Position numbers and translations under genes: made by a program. A DNA stretch of 64,000 bases from Phycisphaerales bacterium (GTDB taxonomy: Bacteria > Planctomycetota > Phycisphaerae > Phycisphaerales > SM1A02), in contig JAQWMQ010000034.1 of NCBI GenBank assembly GCA_029246705.1, forward strand, positions 186,001-250,000, written 5' to 3'. A model generated the notes under the pieces. That model made no database searches, had not been told where the DNA came from, and saw only the letters and a program-made list of their open reading frames with translations. Of this stretch, positions 41,671-51,621 are shown piece after piece. How positions within the stretch are numbered: position 1 is the first letter of the stretch; each line of letters opens with the position of its first letter.

Positions 41671-42711
41671 ATGAACTGCTTGTCCCTACTCGTTTCCTTC
41701 CTGCTCCTCGCCGGCGTTCAGGATGATGCACGCGGCCCCGGGCACCGATATGGGCTGGAAACGGCCCCGGAACGCACTCCGGGCGCCATCCGAATCGCCT
41801 CCTACAACATCCTCAACTATTTCGATGACGTCGATGACCCGGCCCTCGGGGGTGAGTGGGATGACAAGGATCTTGCAAGCAGTCCCCGGCAGCTTGAAGC
41901 GGTCGCTCGCGCCATTCGCGAGCTCGATGCTGATGTGCTCGCCCTCCAGGAAGTTGAATCCGCCGAAGCGTTGATCCGTTTCCGGGACACCTATCTCAAG
42001 GGCATGGGCTACGACCACGTCGCCAGCCTGGATGCCGGCTACTACCGAGGCGTCGAGCAGTCGGTTCTCAGCCGAATCCCGGTCACTGCGATTCGCAACT
42101 GGCCCGGACTCTCCACCGAGGTGCCCGCACTCCATGGTTCCGGCGCGAGAAAAGACGCGGTTGCAAGCGGCTATCGACCGCTGCCCGAAGACCCGGAGCT
42201 GAACTTCCAGCGAAGTCCACTCATGGTCGACTTCAAGACGGACACCGGCTATGAGTTCACGCTCTTCGTCGTCCACCTGAAGGCGGGGGGGCTCTCAAGC
42301 GCCTACCGTCGCGAAGCCGAGGGCAGCAAGCTGCTCGAACTCGTTGCCGAGCGCACCGCAACGGATCCAGGCAGGAACGTGATCGTGCTTGGCGACTTCA
42401 ATGCCAAGCACTCCTACAAGTCGATGCGACTGCTGGTCGAAGGTGGGCTGGTCGACACCATGCATCACCGTGCAACCGAGCCCGGAGACCTCGATCACGA
42501 TCTGTGGGTCACCCATGAATCCGGTCGCACCCTCGACTACATCCTGCTCAATCGCCCGGCAATCAATGAATTCGTGCCGGGAACCGCCTTCGTGCTCGGC
42601 ACGCTGCATCCGGGCGACGACTACGACTGGCGCAAGGATGATCCCCCGGCCGGACACGCCGCCGATCACTATCCGGTCGCCATAGAACTCATGCCTCGGG
42701 ACAGTTCCTGA
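41671..42711 (+). CDS. Secreted endonuclease/exonuclease/phosphatase-family protein
   Basis: 346 residues with a short N-terminal signal-like segment (CLSLLVSFLLLAGVQ) and then an EEP-fold domain. Motifs in order: IASYNILNYFDD (Asn/Asp), LALQEVE (catalytic metal Glu), IVLGDFNAKHSYKS (Asp/Asn), LDYILLN and DHYPVAIEL (catalytic His). Family members cleave DNA or phosphoesters; the substrate is unknown. It is 23 nt after pdhC and may be in the same transcript. It faces trpB. Confidence 0.85.
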   Translation: MNCLSLLVSFLLLAGVQDDARGPGHRYGLETAPERTPGAIRIASYNILNYFDDVDDPALGGEWDDKDLASSPRQLEAVARAIRELDADVLALQEVESAEALIRFRDTYLKGMGYDHVASLDAGYYRGVEQSVLSRIPVTAIRNWPGLSTEVPALHGSGARKDAVASGYRPLPEDPELNFQRSPLMVDFKTDTGYEFTLFVVHLKAGGLSSAYRREAEGSKLLELVAERTATDPGRNVIVLGDFNAKHSYKSMRLLVEGGLVDTMHHRATEPGDLDHDLWVTHESGRTLDYILLNRPAINEFVPGTAFVLGTLHPGDDYDWRKDDPPAGHAADHYPVAIELMPRDSS

Positions 42712-42723
42712 GTCGCGGTTCGA

Positions 42724-43929
42724 TCAGTGCTCGCCGAGCAGGCGCATCACTTCGACCACATCCTTGTCGCCGCGTCCCGAGACGTTGATCACCAGGTTCT
42801 GGTTGGCATTCATCGTGGCCGCGACCTTCAAGGCTCCCGCCACCGCATGAGCCGTCTCAAGGGCTGGAATGATGCCCTCGGTCCTCGAGAACAGCTGGAA
42901 CGCCTTCAGGGCCTCGTCGTCGTCAATCGACGAATAGGTGACCCTGCCGGTGTCCTTCCACCATGAGTGTTCCGGCCCGACCCCCGGATAGTCCAGCCCT
43001 GCGGAACAGGAATGAACCGGCATGGTCTGCCCCCACTCGTCCTGCAGTACGTAGGAAAGGGAGCCGTGAAGCACACCGGGCTCGCCGTGGGCAAGCGGTG
43101 CGGCGTGCTGTCCCGGTGCATCGGATCGTCCTCCGGCCTCGATGCCGTGGAGTCCGACCTCGGTGTCCTCGACGAACGGATAGAAGATGCCTGCGGCATT
43201 CGATCCGCCGCCGACGCAGGCCACGATCATGTCGGGCAGGGCATTCATCGCATCAAGACACTGCTCGCGGCATTCACGTCCGATGACGGACTGGAAATCC
43301 CGCACGATGGTGGGGAAGGGGTGTGGCCCGACCACCGAACCGAGGATGTAGTGGGTCGCCCCGACTGATCCCATCCAGTCACGCATCGCCTCGTTGGTGG
43401 CATCCTTGAGGGTTCTTGAACCGCTGTCCACGGTATGCACGGTGGCACCGAGCAACTTCATCCTGAAGACGTTGAGTGCCTGGCGTCTCACGTCTTCGGC
43501 ACCCATGTAGACCTCGCACTGCAATCCGAGCCGTGCACAGGCGGTTGCGGTCGCGACGCCGTGCTGGCCGGCACCGGTCTCCGCGATGATTCGGGTCTTG
43601 CCCATCCGCTTGGCAAGGACGGCTTGCCCGATGGTGTTGTTGATCTTGTGGGCGCCGGTGTGGGCAAGGTCCTCTCGTTTCAACCAGATCCTGGCTCCAC
43701 CGACGTGATCGGACAGTCGTTCGGCGACATGGAAGGGCGTGGGCCGCCCGACGAAATCCTTCAGGAGCAAGTCGACTTCAGCTCGGAACCCGGGGTCTTC
43801 CATGGCCTCTCGGTAGGCGCGTTCCAATTCGTCGAGCGCGTTGACCAGGGTTTCGGGGACGTATCGCCCACCGAACCGACCAAACCTGCCCGGGTCAAGA
43901 TCCTGTGATGTCGTGGTCTCATGGCTCAT
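42724..43929 (-). CDS. trpB: Tryptophan synthase beta subunit
   Basis: TrpB makes tryptophan from indole and serine with PLP. It is 401 residues from ATG 43929. Motifs: [36 protein letters not shown] (PLP lysine), [30 protein letters not shown] (phosphate loop), and the C-terminal [10 protein letters not shown]. The start overlaps the pssA stop by ATGA. trpA is not seen in the window; trpE is 8 kb away, so the pathway genes are scattered. Confidence 0.96.
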   Translation of the reverse strand: MSHETTTSQDLDPGRFGRFGGRYVPETLVNALDELERAYREAMEDPGFRAEVDLLLKDFVGRPTPFHVAERLSDHVGGARIWLKREDLAHTGAHKINNTIGQAVLAKRMGKTRIIAETGAGQHGVATATACARLGLQCEVYMGAEDVRRQALNVFRMKLLGATVHTVDSGSRTLKDATNEAMRDWMGSVGATHYILGSVVGPHPFPTIVRDFQSVIGRECREQCLDAMNALPDMIVACVGGGSNAAGIFYPFVEDTEVGLHGIEAGGRSDAPGQHAAPLAHGEPGVLHGSLSYVLQDEWGQTMPVHSCSAGLDYPGVGPEHSWWKDTGRVTYSSIDDDEALKAFQLFSRTEGIIPALETAHAVAGALKVAATMNANQNLVINVSGRGDKDVVEVMRLLGEH

Positions 43930-44852
43930 CTGTCGGAATCCAAACGGTTTCTGTCGAGTCGGGACCTGCGGTACCCGCTCAGTTTCAACAAGGGGCCTGA
44001 AAGAGCGTATGCAGTGAACCCCACCGCGAGGGTGATCTGCGGCCAGAGGCTTGCAAAGACGATCGGCACGATGATCTTGGCGATGTAGGTGAAATCCTGC
44101 TTGGGTGCCAGGTATCTGTTCACGAAGTGTGCGTATCGTATCTTCGAGACCATGGCGAGCGCGCAGAGGATCGTCACGAAGGGTATTCCCAGGGCGAAAG
44201 CCTTCTCGAAGACCGCGGTGTTCGAGGCATCGGGGCTCCTGAAGAGCAGGTGCTGGTGCAGCACGATCAGGCTGGCCACCGCCCCGGCTGCACCGGGTGA
44301 TGGAAGTCCGTTGAAGTAGCGATGTGACTCGATGTCGTCCGAATCGGTCTCGACCCGGAAGCGGGCCAGTCTCAGGGCAGCGCAGCACAGATAGACCGCG
44401 GCCACGCCCCAGATCGCCTTGGCGAAGACGTCATCGGCCTCGGGTCCGATGATCGTTCCCTGGGGGGATTCCGTGCCGTAGTAGTAGAAGTTGACCAGCT
44501 GGAGCATCATGAACGCCGGAGCCACGCCGAAGGTGACGATGTCCGCAAGGCAGTCGAGCATCGCGCCCATGTCGCTGGTTGATTTCGTGAGTCGGGCGAC
44601 CGACCCGTCGATCGAATCGAAGAACATGCCGACGAAGATCAGCAGTCCGGCCACCGTCAGCGAGTTCCACTCGAAGATCGAGGTGATGCCGATCGGTTTC
44701 GCGGCGTAGTGAAGTGCCGCAAAGCCGCAGAGCAGGTTCGCCAGGGTCAGCAGGGTGGGGACCACCGAAATCGGGGGGACTCGCCGAGGCTTGCGCACCG
44801 TGGGCTGGCTCCGCCGCGCTCGAAGCGGAGATGTGATGTTCGGTCTGGTCAA
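43926..44852 (-). CDS. pssA: CDP-diacylglycerol-serine O-phosphatidyltransferase
   Basis: PssA makes phosphatidylserine at the inner membrane, the precursor of phosphatidylethanolamine. It is 308 residues with about seven or eight hydrophobic segments. The CDP-alcohol phosphatidyltransferase motif is complete: DG-x2-AR-x8-G-x3-D-x3-D in [10 protein letters not shown]...[11 protein letters not shown]. The N-terminal ~30 residues are strongly basic. It overlaps trpB downstream and the lipoprotein gene upstream by 4 nt each (ATGA). Confidence 0.92.
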   Translation of the reverse strand: MTRPNITSPLRARRSQPTVRKPRRVPPISVVPTLLTLANLLCGFAALHYAAKPIGITSIFEWNSLTVAGLLIFVGMFFDSIDGSVARLTKSTSDMGAMLDCLADIVTFGVAPAFMMLQLVNFYYYGTESPQGTIIGPEADDVFAKAIWGVAAVYLCCAALRLARFRVETDSDDIESHRYFNGLPSPGAAGAVASLIVLHQHLLFRSPDASNTAVFEKAFALGIPFVTILCALAMVSKIRYAHFVNRYLAPKQDFTYIAKIIVPIVFASLWPQITLAVGFTAYALSGPLLKLSGYRRSRLDRNRLDSDR

Positions 44853-45754
44853 GAGCGATTCTCCGTGTCGGTGCCGGCACGTCGGCTGGTTTCTCCGGGA
44901 ATCGAACCGGGTGGGATCCTCGGCGTCAGTATCAGGATGATACGTTCGGGTGCCTCGCCACCAATGGTGAACAGTGCATGGCCGAGTGCAAGGGAACCCA
45001 CGATCGTCCTGGTCCCGGGTACCGGTGTGTCAAGTGCGGGGTCATCGTCGGGATCGGGGTCATCACCCACGGCCGGTTCCACCGGATCCGGTTCCGGCTT
45101 CACGGGCAGGCTGTCGCAGGTCACGAGAAGAACCTCGCCGGGCAGCAGGTCCGCGTGCTCGGAGAGTTGCTCGAAGACCAGAAGCTTTGGTGGCACCCGC
45201 TTGATCAGCGATGCATAGCGGCCTCGGTCAGCCTGGAATCTTGGTACGAATTCGAGATGCATTCGAGCACCGTCGAGGGTGGGCTCGACCCAGGCTCGCG
45301 CCGCCAGTGCAAGCCTGCCACCGTCGAGGAGCGTGGTGGTTCCGTCGATCTTGACCAGGTTGCGCTTGAAGCGAATGTCCCTGATCGGTTTCCAGTCGGT
45401 GACCTGTCCGCACCAGGTGCTCATCGATGCGTTCACGCCCCCGAGCGCATCAATCAGTTCCGGGAGCTGGTCTTCGCGAAGTCGCACGATCTTCACGGCA
45501 TTCCGGTCGAGACTCTTGAACGCGGTCGCCTGATCATCTCCATTGGCGAACCGTACGAGGGTGTCGTCGATCCCGATGGTCTCGTCCACGTGCCATGTGA
45601 CCAGTTCAAGACCTGCCAGGTTGGTGGAGGTCTTCGGAAGGCCCTTCGTCGCTCTTGAAGGGATATCGCTGACCACGGTGGTCACCTGTCTGGTGCAGGC
45701 GCACAGCACCAGACAGGCCAGGAGGACGGTGATTGGGCCGATTCCCCTGGTCAT
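44849..45754 (-). CDS. Lipoprotein of unknown function
   Basis: 301 residues. A signal peptide with lipobox LVLCAC (about residue 20) precedes an unrecognised domain. The C-terminal region has an acidic Pro/Asp linker and ends with ERIILILTPRIPPG, a segment reminiscent of secretin-type C-termini, but nothing else supports a secretin. It is embedded in a four-gene operon with 4-nt overlaps on both sides. Confidence 0.7.
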   Translation of the reverse strand: MTRGIGPITVLLACLVLCACTRQVTTVVSDIPSRATKGLPKTSTNLAGLELVTWHVDETIGIDDTLVRFANGDDQATAFKSLDRNAVKIVRLREDQLPELIDALGGVNASMSTWCGQVTDWKPIRDIRFKRNLVKIDGTTTLLDGGRLALAARAWVEPTLDGARMHLEFVPRFQADRGRYASLIKRVPPKLLVFEQLSEHADLLPGEVLLVTCDSLPVKPEPDPVEPAVGDDPDPDDDPALDTPVPGTRTIVGSLALGHALFTIGGEAPERIILILTPRIPPGSIPGETSRRAGTDTENRS

Positions 45755-46791
45755 GCGTCGGATGCTCTCGGCATCTCGTTGATGCGGTCGATCAGCTTCC
45801 GGGTCACGCCGAAGCCGCGGCGCACGTGGTGGAAGTGAAGTCTCGGGAGCTCCAGGTGGGCGACCTCCCCGGGAAGGGGGCCTGACTGCTCCATCTCGCC
45901 GCTGGCCACCTGGCTCTTGAATTCCCGTTCGAGTTCCTTGACCTGGTCGTCAGTCAGGGGCTCGTCGAGCCTGATCACCAGTCGGTCCCCGACGTATCGC
46001 GCGGATCGGAAACGACGGTAGAAGTTCAGGACGTGTTCGACCGCCTGGTCGACGTTCTCCGCGATGTAGTAGAGGCCGGGGTCCTCGGGGCTGATCCACC
46101 CGCAATCGAGCAGGTTCTCGGTGATTCCTCGCTCCCATCGCTGCCAGTAGTCCGAACCCTCGCCCTGGACCAGCACCACCGGGACGATGTTGCTCTTGCC
46201 GGTCTGCATCAGCGTCAGGCTCTCGAAGAGTTCGTCCTGGGTTCCGAAGCCACCGGGAAAGACCGCGATGGCATCGGAGTGGCTCACGAACATCAGCTTC
46301 CGAGTGAAGAAGTAGCGGAAGTTGATCAACTTGTCGTCGCCGTCGATGACTTCGTTCGCGGTCGTCTCGAAGGGAAGGCGAATGGAGAGTCCGAATGACG
46401 CCTCTCTCTTCGGCCCCTCGTGACCGGCCTTCATGATCCCGTCGCCTGCGCCGGTGATCGCCATCCATCCCGACTCGGCCAGTTTTCGCCCGAAGGATCG
46501 TGCTGCCTCGTAGTCGGGGTGGTCGGCTGGAGTCCTGGCGGATCCGAAGATCGATGCCTTGCGCACGCCCTTGTACTTGTTGAAGACAAGGTAGGCGTAC
46601 CGCATCTCCTTCAAGGCGTGGTTCATCAACTTCAACTGGCCGAGGTCGGCGCCGTCGGCGACGAGCTTGAGGCTCGTCGCCATCATCTCTCCAACCAGAC
46701 GGGCTTCGTTGCCCGGGGCGGCATCGAGCCACTTGGCTGCTTCTTCCGCGATCCAGACCGGATCGATCGTTCCGTCCTTGCGACGTCGCAT
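45751..46791 (-). CDS. LOG-family (lysine decarboxylase-like) Rossmann protein
   Basis: 346 residues. The LOG/TIGR00730 signatures are present: SIFGSARTPADHPDYEAARS, WMAITGAGDGIMKAGHEG and FPGGFGTQDELFESLTLMQ (PGGxGTxxE). Characterised members hydrolyse nucleotide 5'-monophosphates (for example cytokinin riboside phosphates), while many are annotated as lysine decarboxylases without evidence. This protein has ~100 extra residues C-terminal to the core. It is first in an operon with the lipoprotein, pssA and trpB, each overlapping by 4 nt. Confidence 0.85.
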   Translation of the reverse strand: MRRRKDGTIDPVWIAEEAAKWLDAAPGNEARLVGEMMATSLKLVADGADLGQLKLMNHALKEMRYAYLVFNKYKGVRKASIFGSARTPADHPDYEAARSFGRKLAESGWMAITGAGDGIMKAGHEGPKREASFGLSIRLPFETTANEVIDGDDKLINFRYFFTRKLMFVSHSDAIAVFPGGFGTQDELFESLTLMQTGKSNIVPVVLVQGEGSDYWQRWERGITENLLDCGWISPEDPGLYYIAENVDQAVEHVLNFYRRFRSARYVGDRLVIRLDEPLTDDQVKELEREFKSQVASGEMEQSGPLPGEVAHLELPRLHFHHVRRGFGVTRKLIDRINEMPRASDA

Positions 46792-46832
46792 CTTGGATGA
46801 ACTCCTGAGTGAGGTGTTGATCGTAGAACTGG

Positions 46833-49800
46833 TCAGCCGGCATCGCCGGTCTGGTCCAGGTCCACTTCGGATTCATCGGGTTCAGATCCCGATGATCCTG
46901 GATTGGATATTCTCGCCGGACTTCCGAGCAGCGGCAAGGCCTCGAGGCTGGCTTCAGGGGCTCCGAGGGTGCCCTTGACGTTTATTGCGAAGAGTGTGCC
47001 GGTCATTCCGCCGATCAGATCACTCAGAATCGGCACTGTTCCCTTGGGATAGAGCCTGAGGGCAAGCTCCCAGTCCAACAGGGACATCTCTCCGCTCCCA
47101 TCGAGGCGAAGCGTTGGAGAGCTCAGGTAGAAATCATCGAAGACCATTCGATTGCCGTCGATGGTGAAGCTGATTTCGGCGAATTCAAGGCTGTCGCTCA
47201 CCGGGAGCATCAACTGGGAAAGCTGCACGATGCTCAGCGTCAGGGGGGAGTTGGTCATCTCGCCCTCCTCGATGATGAGCCGCCCCCGACCGCGCTTGGA
47301 CTGGGGGTCGTCGAGAAACCCGAACAGGTGGATGTTGGCGAGGATACTGCCGATGGTGCCTTCCGAATCAGGAGCGTCACTCTCGCGACTCAACTCCTGG
47401 AGAGAGGCATCCTCGAGATCGATCTCGAGTTCCCAGCTGCCGGCTTCAAGATCGACGATGACATCGCCGACGACCCAGCCGCCGGCGACGTGCCCTGACA
47501 GGCCGTCGATGGTCAGCAGTTCGTCGCCCTTGATCCTGATTCTTGCCTTCGGGTCGGTGACCAGTCGATCCTGCACCAGGATCGAACGCCCCGTGATGGG
47601 GGCGTCAAGGACGTTGATCAGTCTGCCGTCCTCGCCCATCCTTGATCGCAGCGACAGTCGGGTGTCGCCATCGAATTGTTCGAAGGTCGCACCGGCAGTG
47701 AAACCGGCGTCGGAGAATTCGACCAGCGCGTCGAAGTCGTAGGACTCCGGTTCGTCGATCGACGAATCCTGCTTCCAGCGTCCCTTGAGTCTGCCTTCAC
47801 TCAAGCGAAGTGCTCCTCGGGTGGTGAAGTCGACCGATTCGAAGGCCGTCGAGAGGGGGGGTGGCAGGTAGGCGTGGGTGGCAAGTCCCATTTCCTCGAG
47901 CTCGTAGTCGAGGGCGGCCTGGAGCTCGATCTCATCGCCGATGATCACCGTTGCATCGATGTCTATCGTTCCGGGCGCCGGGATGCGCATGGACAGGTTC
48001 TCGAGATCTATGCGCTGGGGGATGATCACGATCGTTCCACTGTCGAAGGAGCCGTGCACGCGGTCCTCGTCGAGGGTGGCGGAAATGTTCTCGGGAGCGA
48101 TGTCGATCGCGTAGGCGGAATTCCCGTCCGGAAGGACGCGGTACTCGAAGTGTGAGTTGAATCGCCCGGAGGGGTCGAGCTCGAGCCAGCTGTCTCGGAC
48201 ACGGGAGGCGCCCACGAGGTCGAGCAGTACCGGAAGCAGCGGCGACTCGAACCTGCCGTCGACGACCTCCCCCTTCAGGGAGAGTTCCTCCTCGTCCACG
48301 ACTCGGCCGTAGGACCCGTCGAGAAGCACCTCGCCGTTCACGAGTTTCGACTGACTGATGTTCAAAAGCATCTCATCGATCTCGATGAGATCCGGCCTGA
48401 TGCGGATCTCGCCGTGACGTGTCTCGACCTCCACATCCTCGCCGTCCATGTCCAGGGTCGTGACACCGGGTCGGGCGACGACCAGCGAACGGCTCTGGTT
48501 TCTGCTGTCACGAGACCAGTCAAGATCGGCGTCGAAGGTTCCTCGCGGTCTGAAGCGATCCCACAGGCGACGGGTTTCCTCCTGGCTGCCTTCGGGCACG
48601 AGATTCAGGAGGTACTCCTCGAACTCGATCTCCCTGAAGGCGACGTGCAGGGCCTGTTCCTCGCCGACCCGCGAGATGTATCCGTCGGCGGTCACGATCC
48701 CTGCATTCCTGTAGCCGATGAAGTCGGTCAGCCTGGTGATCGAGTCGTCAAGGTGGATCTTCGCCTGGCAGTTCGCAAGGGTGAATCCTTCCGGCCAGAC
48801 GAACCCTGCCCGTTCGAAGAACTCCTCCAGTTCCAGGTCGGGGCTGATCGCCCCGCTGGTGAGGTTGGCATCGAAGCTCAATTCAGGCTTCTCGCCATCT
48901 TCTTCGGCGCGCCAGAGTCCCTCGAGGTCGACTTGTCCCGTGATTCCGAGCGCCTGCATGGCGATCGCGGCTTCCGAGTACCAGCGTGCCGGCCAGTCAG
49001 TCTCGATTTCAGGCTTGTCTTCGTCTCCCGGCGGCAGTGCGGCGAGCAGGGCCGGTGAGATGGTGACGTCGATCGCGGCGAAGGAGATGTCCGGACGAAA
49101 CGATGCCGAACCCTGCTTGTCCTCACTCTTGAGATCGATCGAGCCCCTGATCAGGCCGCTGCCACCCCGGGGGGTCGTGAAGTTGATGCCCGAACCGAGG
49201 AGGATGAGATCCGGTTCAAGGATGATCTCCGATGAGAGCACGTGGGTGGGCAGTGGGAAGTCGCTCAGGATCACGTCACCTTCGTTGATCTTGATCCTTC
49301 CGGTGAGATCGACCGGTTTCCCGATACCCGCCTCACTGGTGACCGTCAGTTCGAAATCGAACATCCCTCCGAGCTGGAAGGGACCGGCTTCGATGATCCG
49401 CTTGAGTCGACGTGACTCCTTCAGCAGTTCCGCGCGTCGCTTCTCGGGCATGTTCTCGCCGTTGGCGAGCTGGTTGAGGATCCGGGCCTGTTCGAGTTTG
49501 GCACGCTTGACCGTGTCTTCATCGGGAAGCATGCCCGCTTCGCGCAACTGCGCCTCCGCATGCTTGTCGAAGAACTGGTCCCAGGTTCGGAGTCGCCAGC
49601 CCTGGAGCGCGCTTCGAAAGACATCGTCGGCGGGAACCTCGGAACCGTAGAGTTTCACGTCGATGGCAGCTGCCGGTCCCGGATCGGTGATCGATCCCAT
49701 CGCGCTGAAAATGCCGCCGTTGGGTCCCTTGCCGGTGAGGTTCAGGATGTCGACACGCTCGTCATCGAACTCGATGTGGGCCTGGACGTTCTGGAGTGGA

Positions 49801-51260
49801 AATGGAAACCTCGAGTATCGCCCTATGCCGTTCTGGACCCGGACCTGCCCGTCGGTCAGGGCTTCAGCGGCAACGAAGCTGCCATCCGCGGTTTCAAGCG
49901 GCATGTCGCGGATGATGTGCACCTCGAGGTCGAGCAGCCATTCCTCCACCCCGAATTGGGCGATGGTCCGGGCGGCAGCCTCGGGAAGCACGATGCCTGC
50001 GCCATCTCTCCTGATCTTGAAATCGGGGACGGTGAAGGTCAGGTTGAAGGGCGCGATGCTGAAGATCCTCTCCGCGACCTCCCTGCTCCGGGACCAGTCG
50101 AGTCTTTGCCTGACCACCGGGGCGAGATCCATTTCGAAGTCGAGGATCACGGGGATGGTGTCGGTGTCCGGATGGTCGCTCTTCAACTGTCCTTCGAAGT
50201 TCTCGAGTGTGATTCGATCGTCGACCAGCGCCAGCAGTCCCGAGCGGACTTCCATGATCGGCGGGGTGTCCGTGGATATGATCTCGCCGTCATCGAGCCG
50301 TGCCCACTCGGAGTCCTCGGCGATGTCCGGAATCACCAGTTGGGCCTGGTCGAGCTTGATCGCTGCGTAGAGATCCTTGTCACCGTCCCAGGCGATCTCG
50401 ATCCGATCGACATGCCCCTGGAGTTCAAGCGCCTGGGCCGCGCGGCGAAGCTCCATCGGCATCAAGCCGAGCAGGTTGGGCCCCACCTCGAGGTCATCGA
50501 TCGAGGTGTAGAACGCAAGCGAATTCGTGTTGAGCTCACCCTTGAGCACCGAGCGGACGTCGCTGTCCTCCAGTGCCTTGGTGATGAATTCAAAGTCATA
50601 GATTCCGGGTCCACCCGGGCCGGACTTCAGGTCCCCGGCGAGCTTCAGGCTTCCGGTTCGTTCCCATTGTCCATCGCGGTCGATGCCCATCTGCAGTTCG
50701 AGGTTCTTGACGTCGATCCGACTCGGCGGGGTGCCACCCTCCCCGATCTCGGGTGCGAGTGACAGGATGCTGAACTTCCCGGGTTCGGCGGTGTCCTCGG
50801 CGACTCGAACCAGCATCCCTTCGACCTTCACGCGGTTCACCTGGAAGCTGCCGCGTTTCAGTGCACTCGAATCAAGTTGAATGCGAGCGCGATCAATTCG
50901 GATCACCTCTCCGGACGGGCCTGTCCAGCCGGGGGCGCGCACGCTGAGATCGGTGATCTCCAGCTGGGTCCAGCCGACCCATCGAACCCGGCCGATCTCG
51001 ATCTCTCCGCCCACCGTCGCCATGATGTGGGGCCGTGCGATCGCTTCCAGGACGAAGGACCTCGTGGCCAGGAACACCCCTGCAGCGGCAAGCAGGATCG
51101 CCGCCGCACATGCCCAGAGCAGACGACGACGAATTCGGTGCCTGGGTGCCGGCTCCTGTTTGGTTGGTGACGTATCGGAAATCGACGTGACCCCTTGGTG
51201 GACCCTGCCCTTGGTGCTGATCACGGGCTCGAATCCACCGATTCGACCGTGTCTGATCAT
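46833..51260 (-). CDS. Giant AsmA/YhdP-like inner-membrane-anchored protein
   Basis: 1475 residues from ATG 51260; a TTG at 51281 is an alternative. One N-terminal membrane segment (about 45-65, WACAAAILLAAAGVFLATR) is followed by a very long periplasmic beta-rich region (LEITDLSVRAPGWTG, IDRARIQLDSSALKRGSFQV). This is the AsmA-like/repeating beta-groove architecture of proteins that move phospholipids between envelope membranes. A C-terminal AsmA-like stretch contains LSIVQLSQLMLPVSDSLEFA and MVFDDFYLSSPTLRLDGSGE. Family membership is inferred from architecture; the cargo is unknown. It is divergent from the small membrane protein. Confidence 0.7.
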   Translation of the reverse strand: MIRHGRIGGFEPVISTKGRVHQGVTSISDTSPTKQEPAPRHRIRRRLLWACAAAILLAAAGVFLATRSFVLEAIARPHIMATVGGEIEIGRVRWVGWTQLEITDLSVRAPGWTGPSGEVIRIDRARIQLDSSALKRGSFQVNRVKVEGMLVRVAEDTAEPGKFSILSLAPEIGEGGTPPSRIDVKNLELQMGIDRDGQWERTGSLKLAGDLKSGPGGPGIYDFEFITKALEDSDVRSVLKGELNTNSLAFYTSIDDLEVGPNLLGLMPMELRRAAQALELQGHVDRIEIAWDGDKDLYAAIKLDQAQLVIPDIAEDSEWARLDDGEIISTDTPPIMEVRSGLLALVDDRITLENFEGQLKSDHPDTDTIPVILDFEMDLAPVVRQRLDWSRSREVAERIFSIAPFNLTFTVPDFKIRRDGAGIVLPEAAARTIAQFGVEEWLLDLEVHIIRDMPLETADGSFVAAEALTDGQVRVQNGIGRYSRFPFPLQNVQAHIEFDDERVDILNLTGKGPNGGIFSAMGSITDPGPAAAIDVKLYGSEVPADDVFRSALQGWRLRTWDQFFDKHAEAQLREAGMLPDEDTVKRAKLEQARILNQLANGENMPEKRRAELLKESRRLKRIIEAGPFQLGGMFDFELTVTSEAGIGKPVDLTGRIKINEGDVILSDFPLPTHVLSSEIILEPDLILLGSGINFTTPRGGSGLIRGSIDLKSEDKQGSASFRPDISFAAIDVTISPALLAALPPGDEDKPEIETDWPARWYSEAAIAMQALGITGQVDLEGLWRAEEDGEKPELSFDANLTSGAISPDLELEEFFERAGFVWPEGFTLANCQAKIHLDDSITRLTDFIGYRNAGIVTADGYISRVGEEQALHVAFREIEFEEYLLNLVPEGSQEETRRLWDRFRPRGTFDADLDWSRDSRNQSRSLVVARPGVTTLDMDGEDVEVETRHGEIRIRPDLIEIDEMLLNISQSKLVNGEVLLDGSYGRVVDEEELSLKGEVVDGRFESPLLPVLLDLVGASRVRDSWLELDPSGRFNSHFEYRVLPDGNSAYAIDIAPENISATLDEDRVHGSFDSGTIVIIPQRIDLENLSMRIPAPGTIDIDATVIIGDEIELQAALDYELEEMGLATHAYLPPPLSTAFESVDFTTRGALRLSEGRLKGRWKQDSSIDEPESYDFDALVEFSDAGFTAGATFEQFDGDTRLSLRSRMGEDGRLINVLDAPITGRSILVQDRLVTDPKARIRIKGDELLTIDGLSGHVAGGWVVGDVIVDLEAGSWELEIDLEDASLQELSRESDAPDSEGTIGSILANIHLFGFLDDPQSKRGRGRLIIEEGEMTNSPLTLSIVQLSQLMLPVSDSLEFAEISFTIDGNRMVFDDFYLSSPTLRLDGSGEMSLLDWELALRLYPKGTVPILSDLIGGMTGTLFAINVKGTLGAPEASLEALPLLGSPARISNPGSSGSEPDESEVDLDQTGDAG

Positions 51261-51306
51261 TCGGGATTCTATCGAACCCAAGCCCCGGTCTATACTCCAG
51301 AACGAG

Positions 51307-51621
51307 ATGATCCTGATTGCCCACGATCAAACCACGTTCCTTGCGTCGCAGGAGCCCTCCCCACAGGGTTTTCTCTGGCTGCTTCTGCTGATGCTCTTCG
51401 CCGCGGCGATGCTGCTCTTCGTGGTGGCCTTCATGCTGAGCCTCCTCCGAATCGCCCGCAGGCAGTTTTCACGTCGGAGGGACCGGTTGGAGATCCCATC
51501 TCGGAACGCTTCGCCCGACCCCTGGAGCACGTCATCCGAGCGCATGCCCCTCGGTGATGATGGGCCCAAGGAACCTGATCCCGATCAGGACCTGCCTCCC
51601 ATGGGAGGCCGTTTCCGATGA
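51307..51621 (+). CDS. Small single-pass membrane protein, unknown
   Basis: 104 residues from ATG 51307. One strongly hydrophobic segment (about 18-45, GFLWLLLLMLFAAAMLLFVV) is followed by a basic patch (RRQFSRRRDR) and an acidic/Pro tail. TATACT lies 10 nt before the ATG. Its stop overlaps the next gene by 4 nt. No family is recognised. Confidence 0.65.
   Translation: MILIAHDQTTFLASQEPSPQGFLWLLLLMLFAAAMLLFVVAFMLSLLRIARRQFSRRRDRLEIPSRNASPDPWSTSSERMPLGDDGPKEPDPDQDLPPMGGRFR

Noticed and set aside
44849-44950. Secretin assignment for the lipoprotein at 44849
   Set aside because: Only the short ILILTPRI segment resembles secretins; the length, lipobox and remaining sequence do not.
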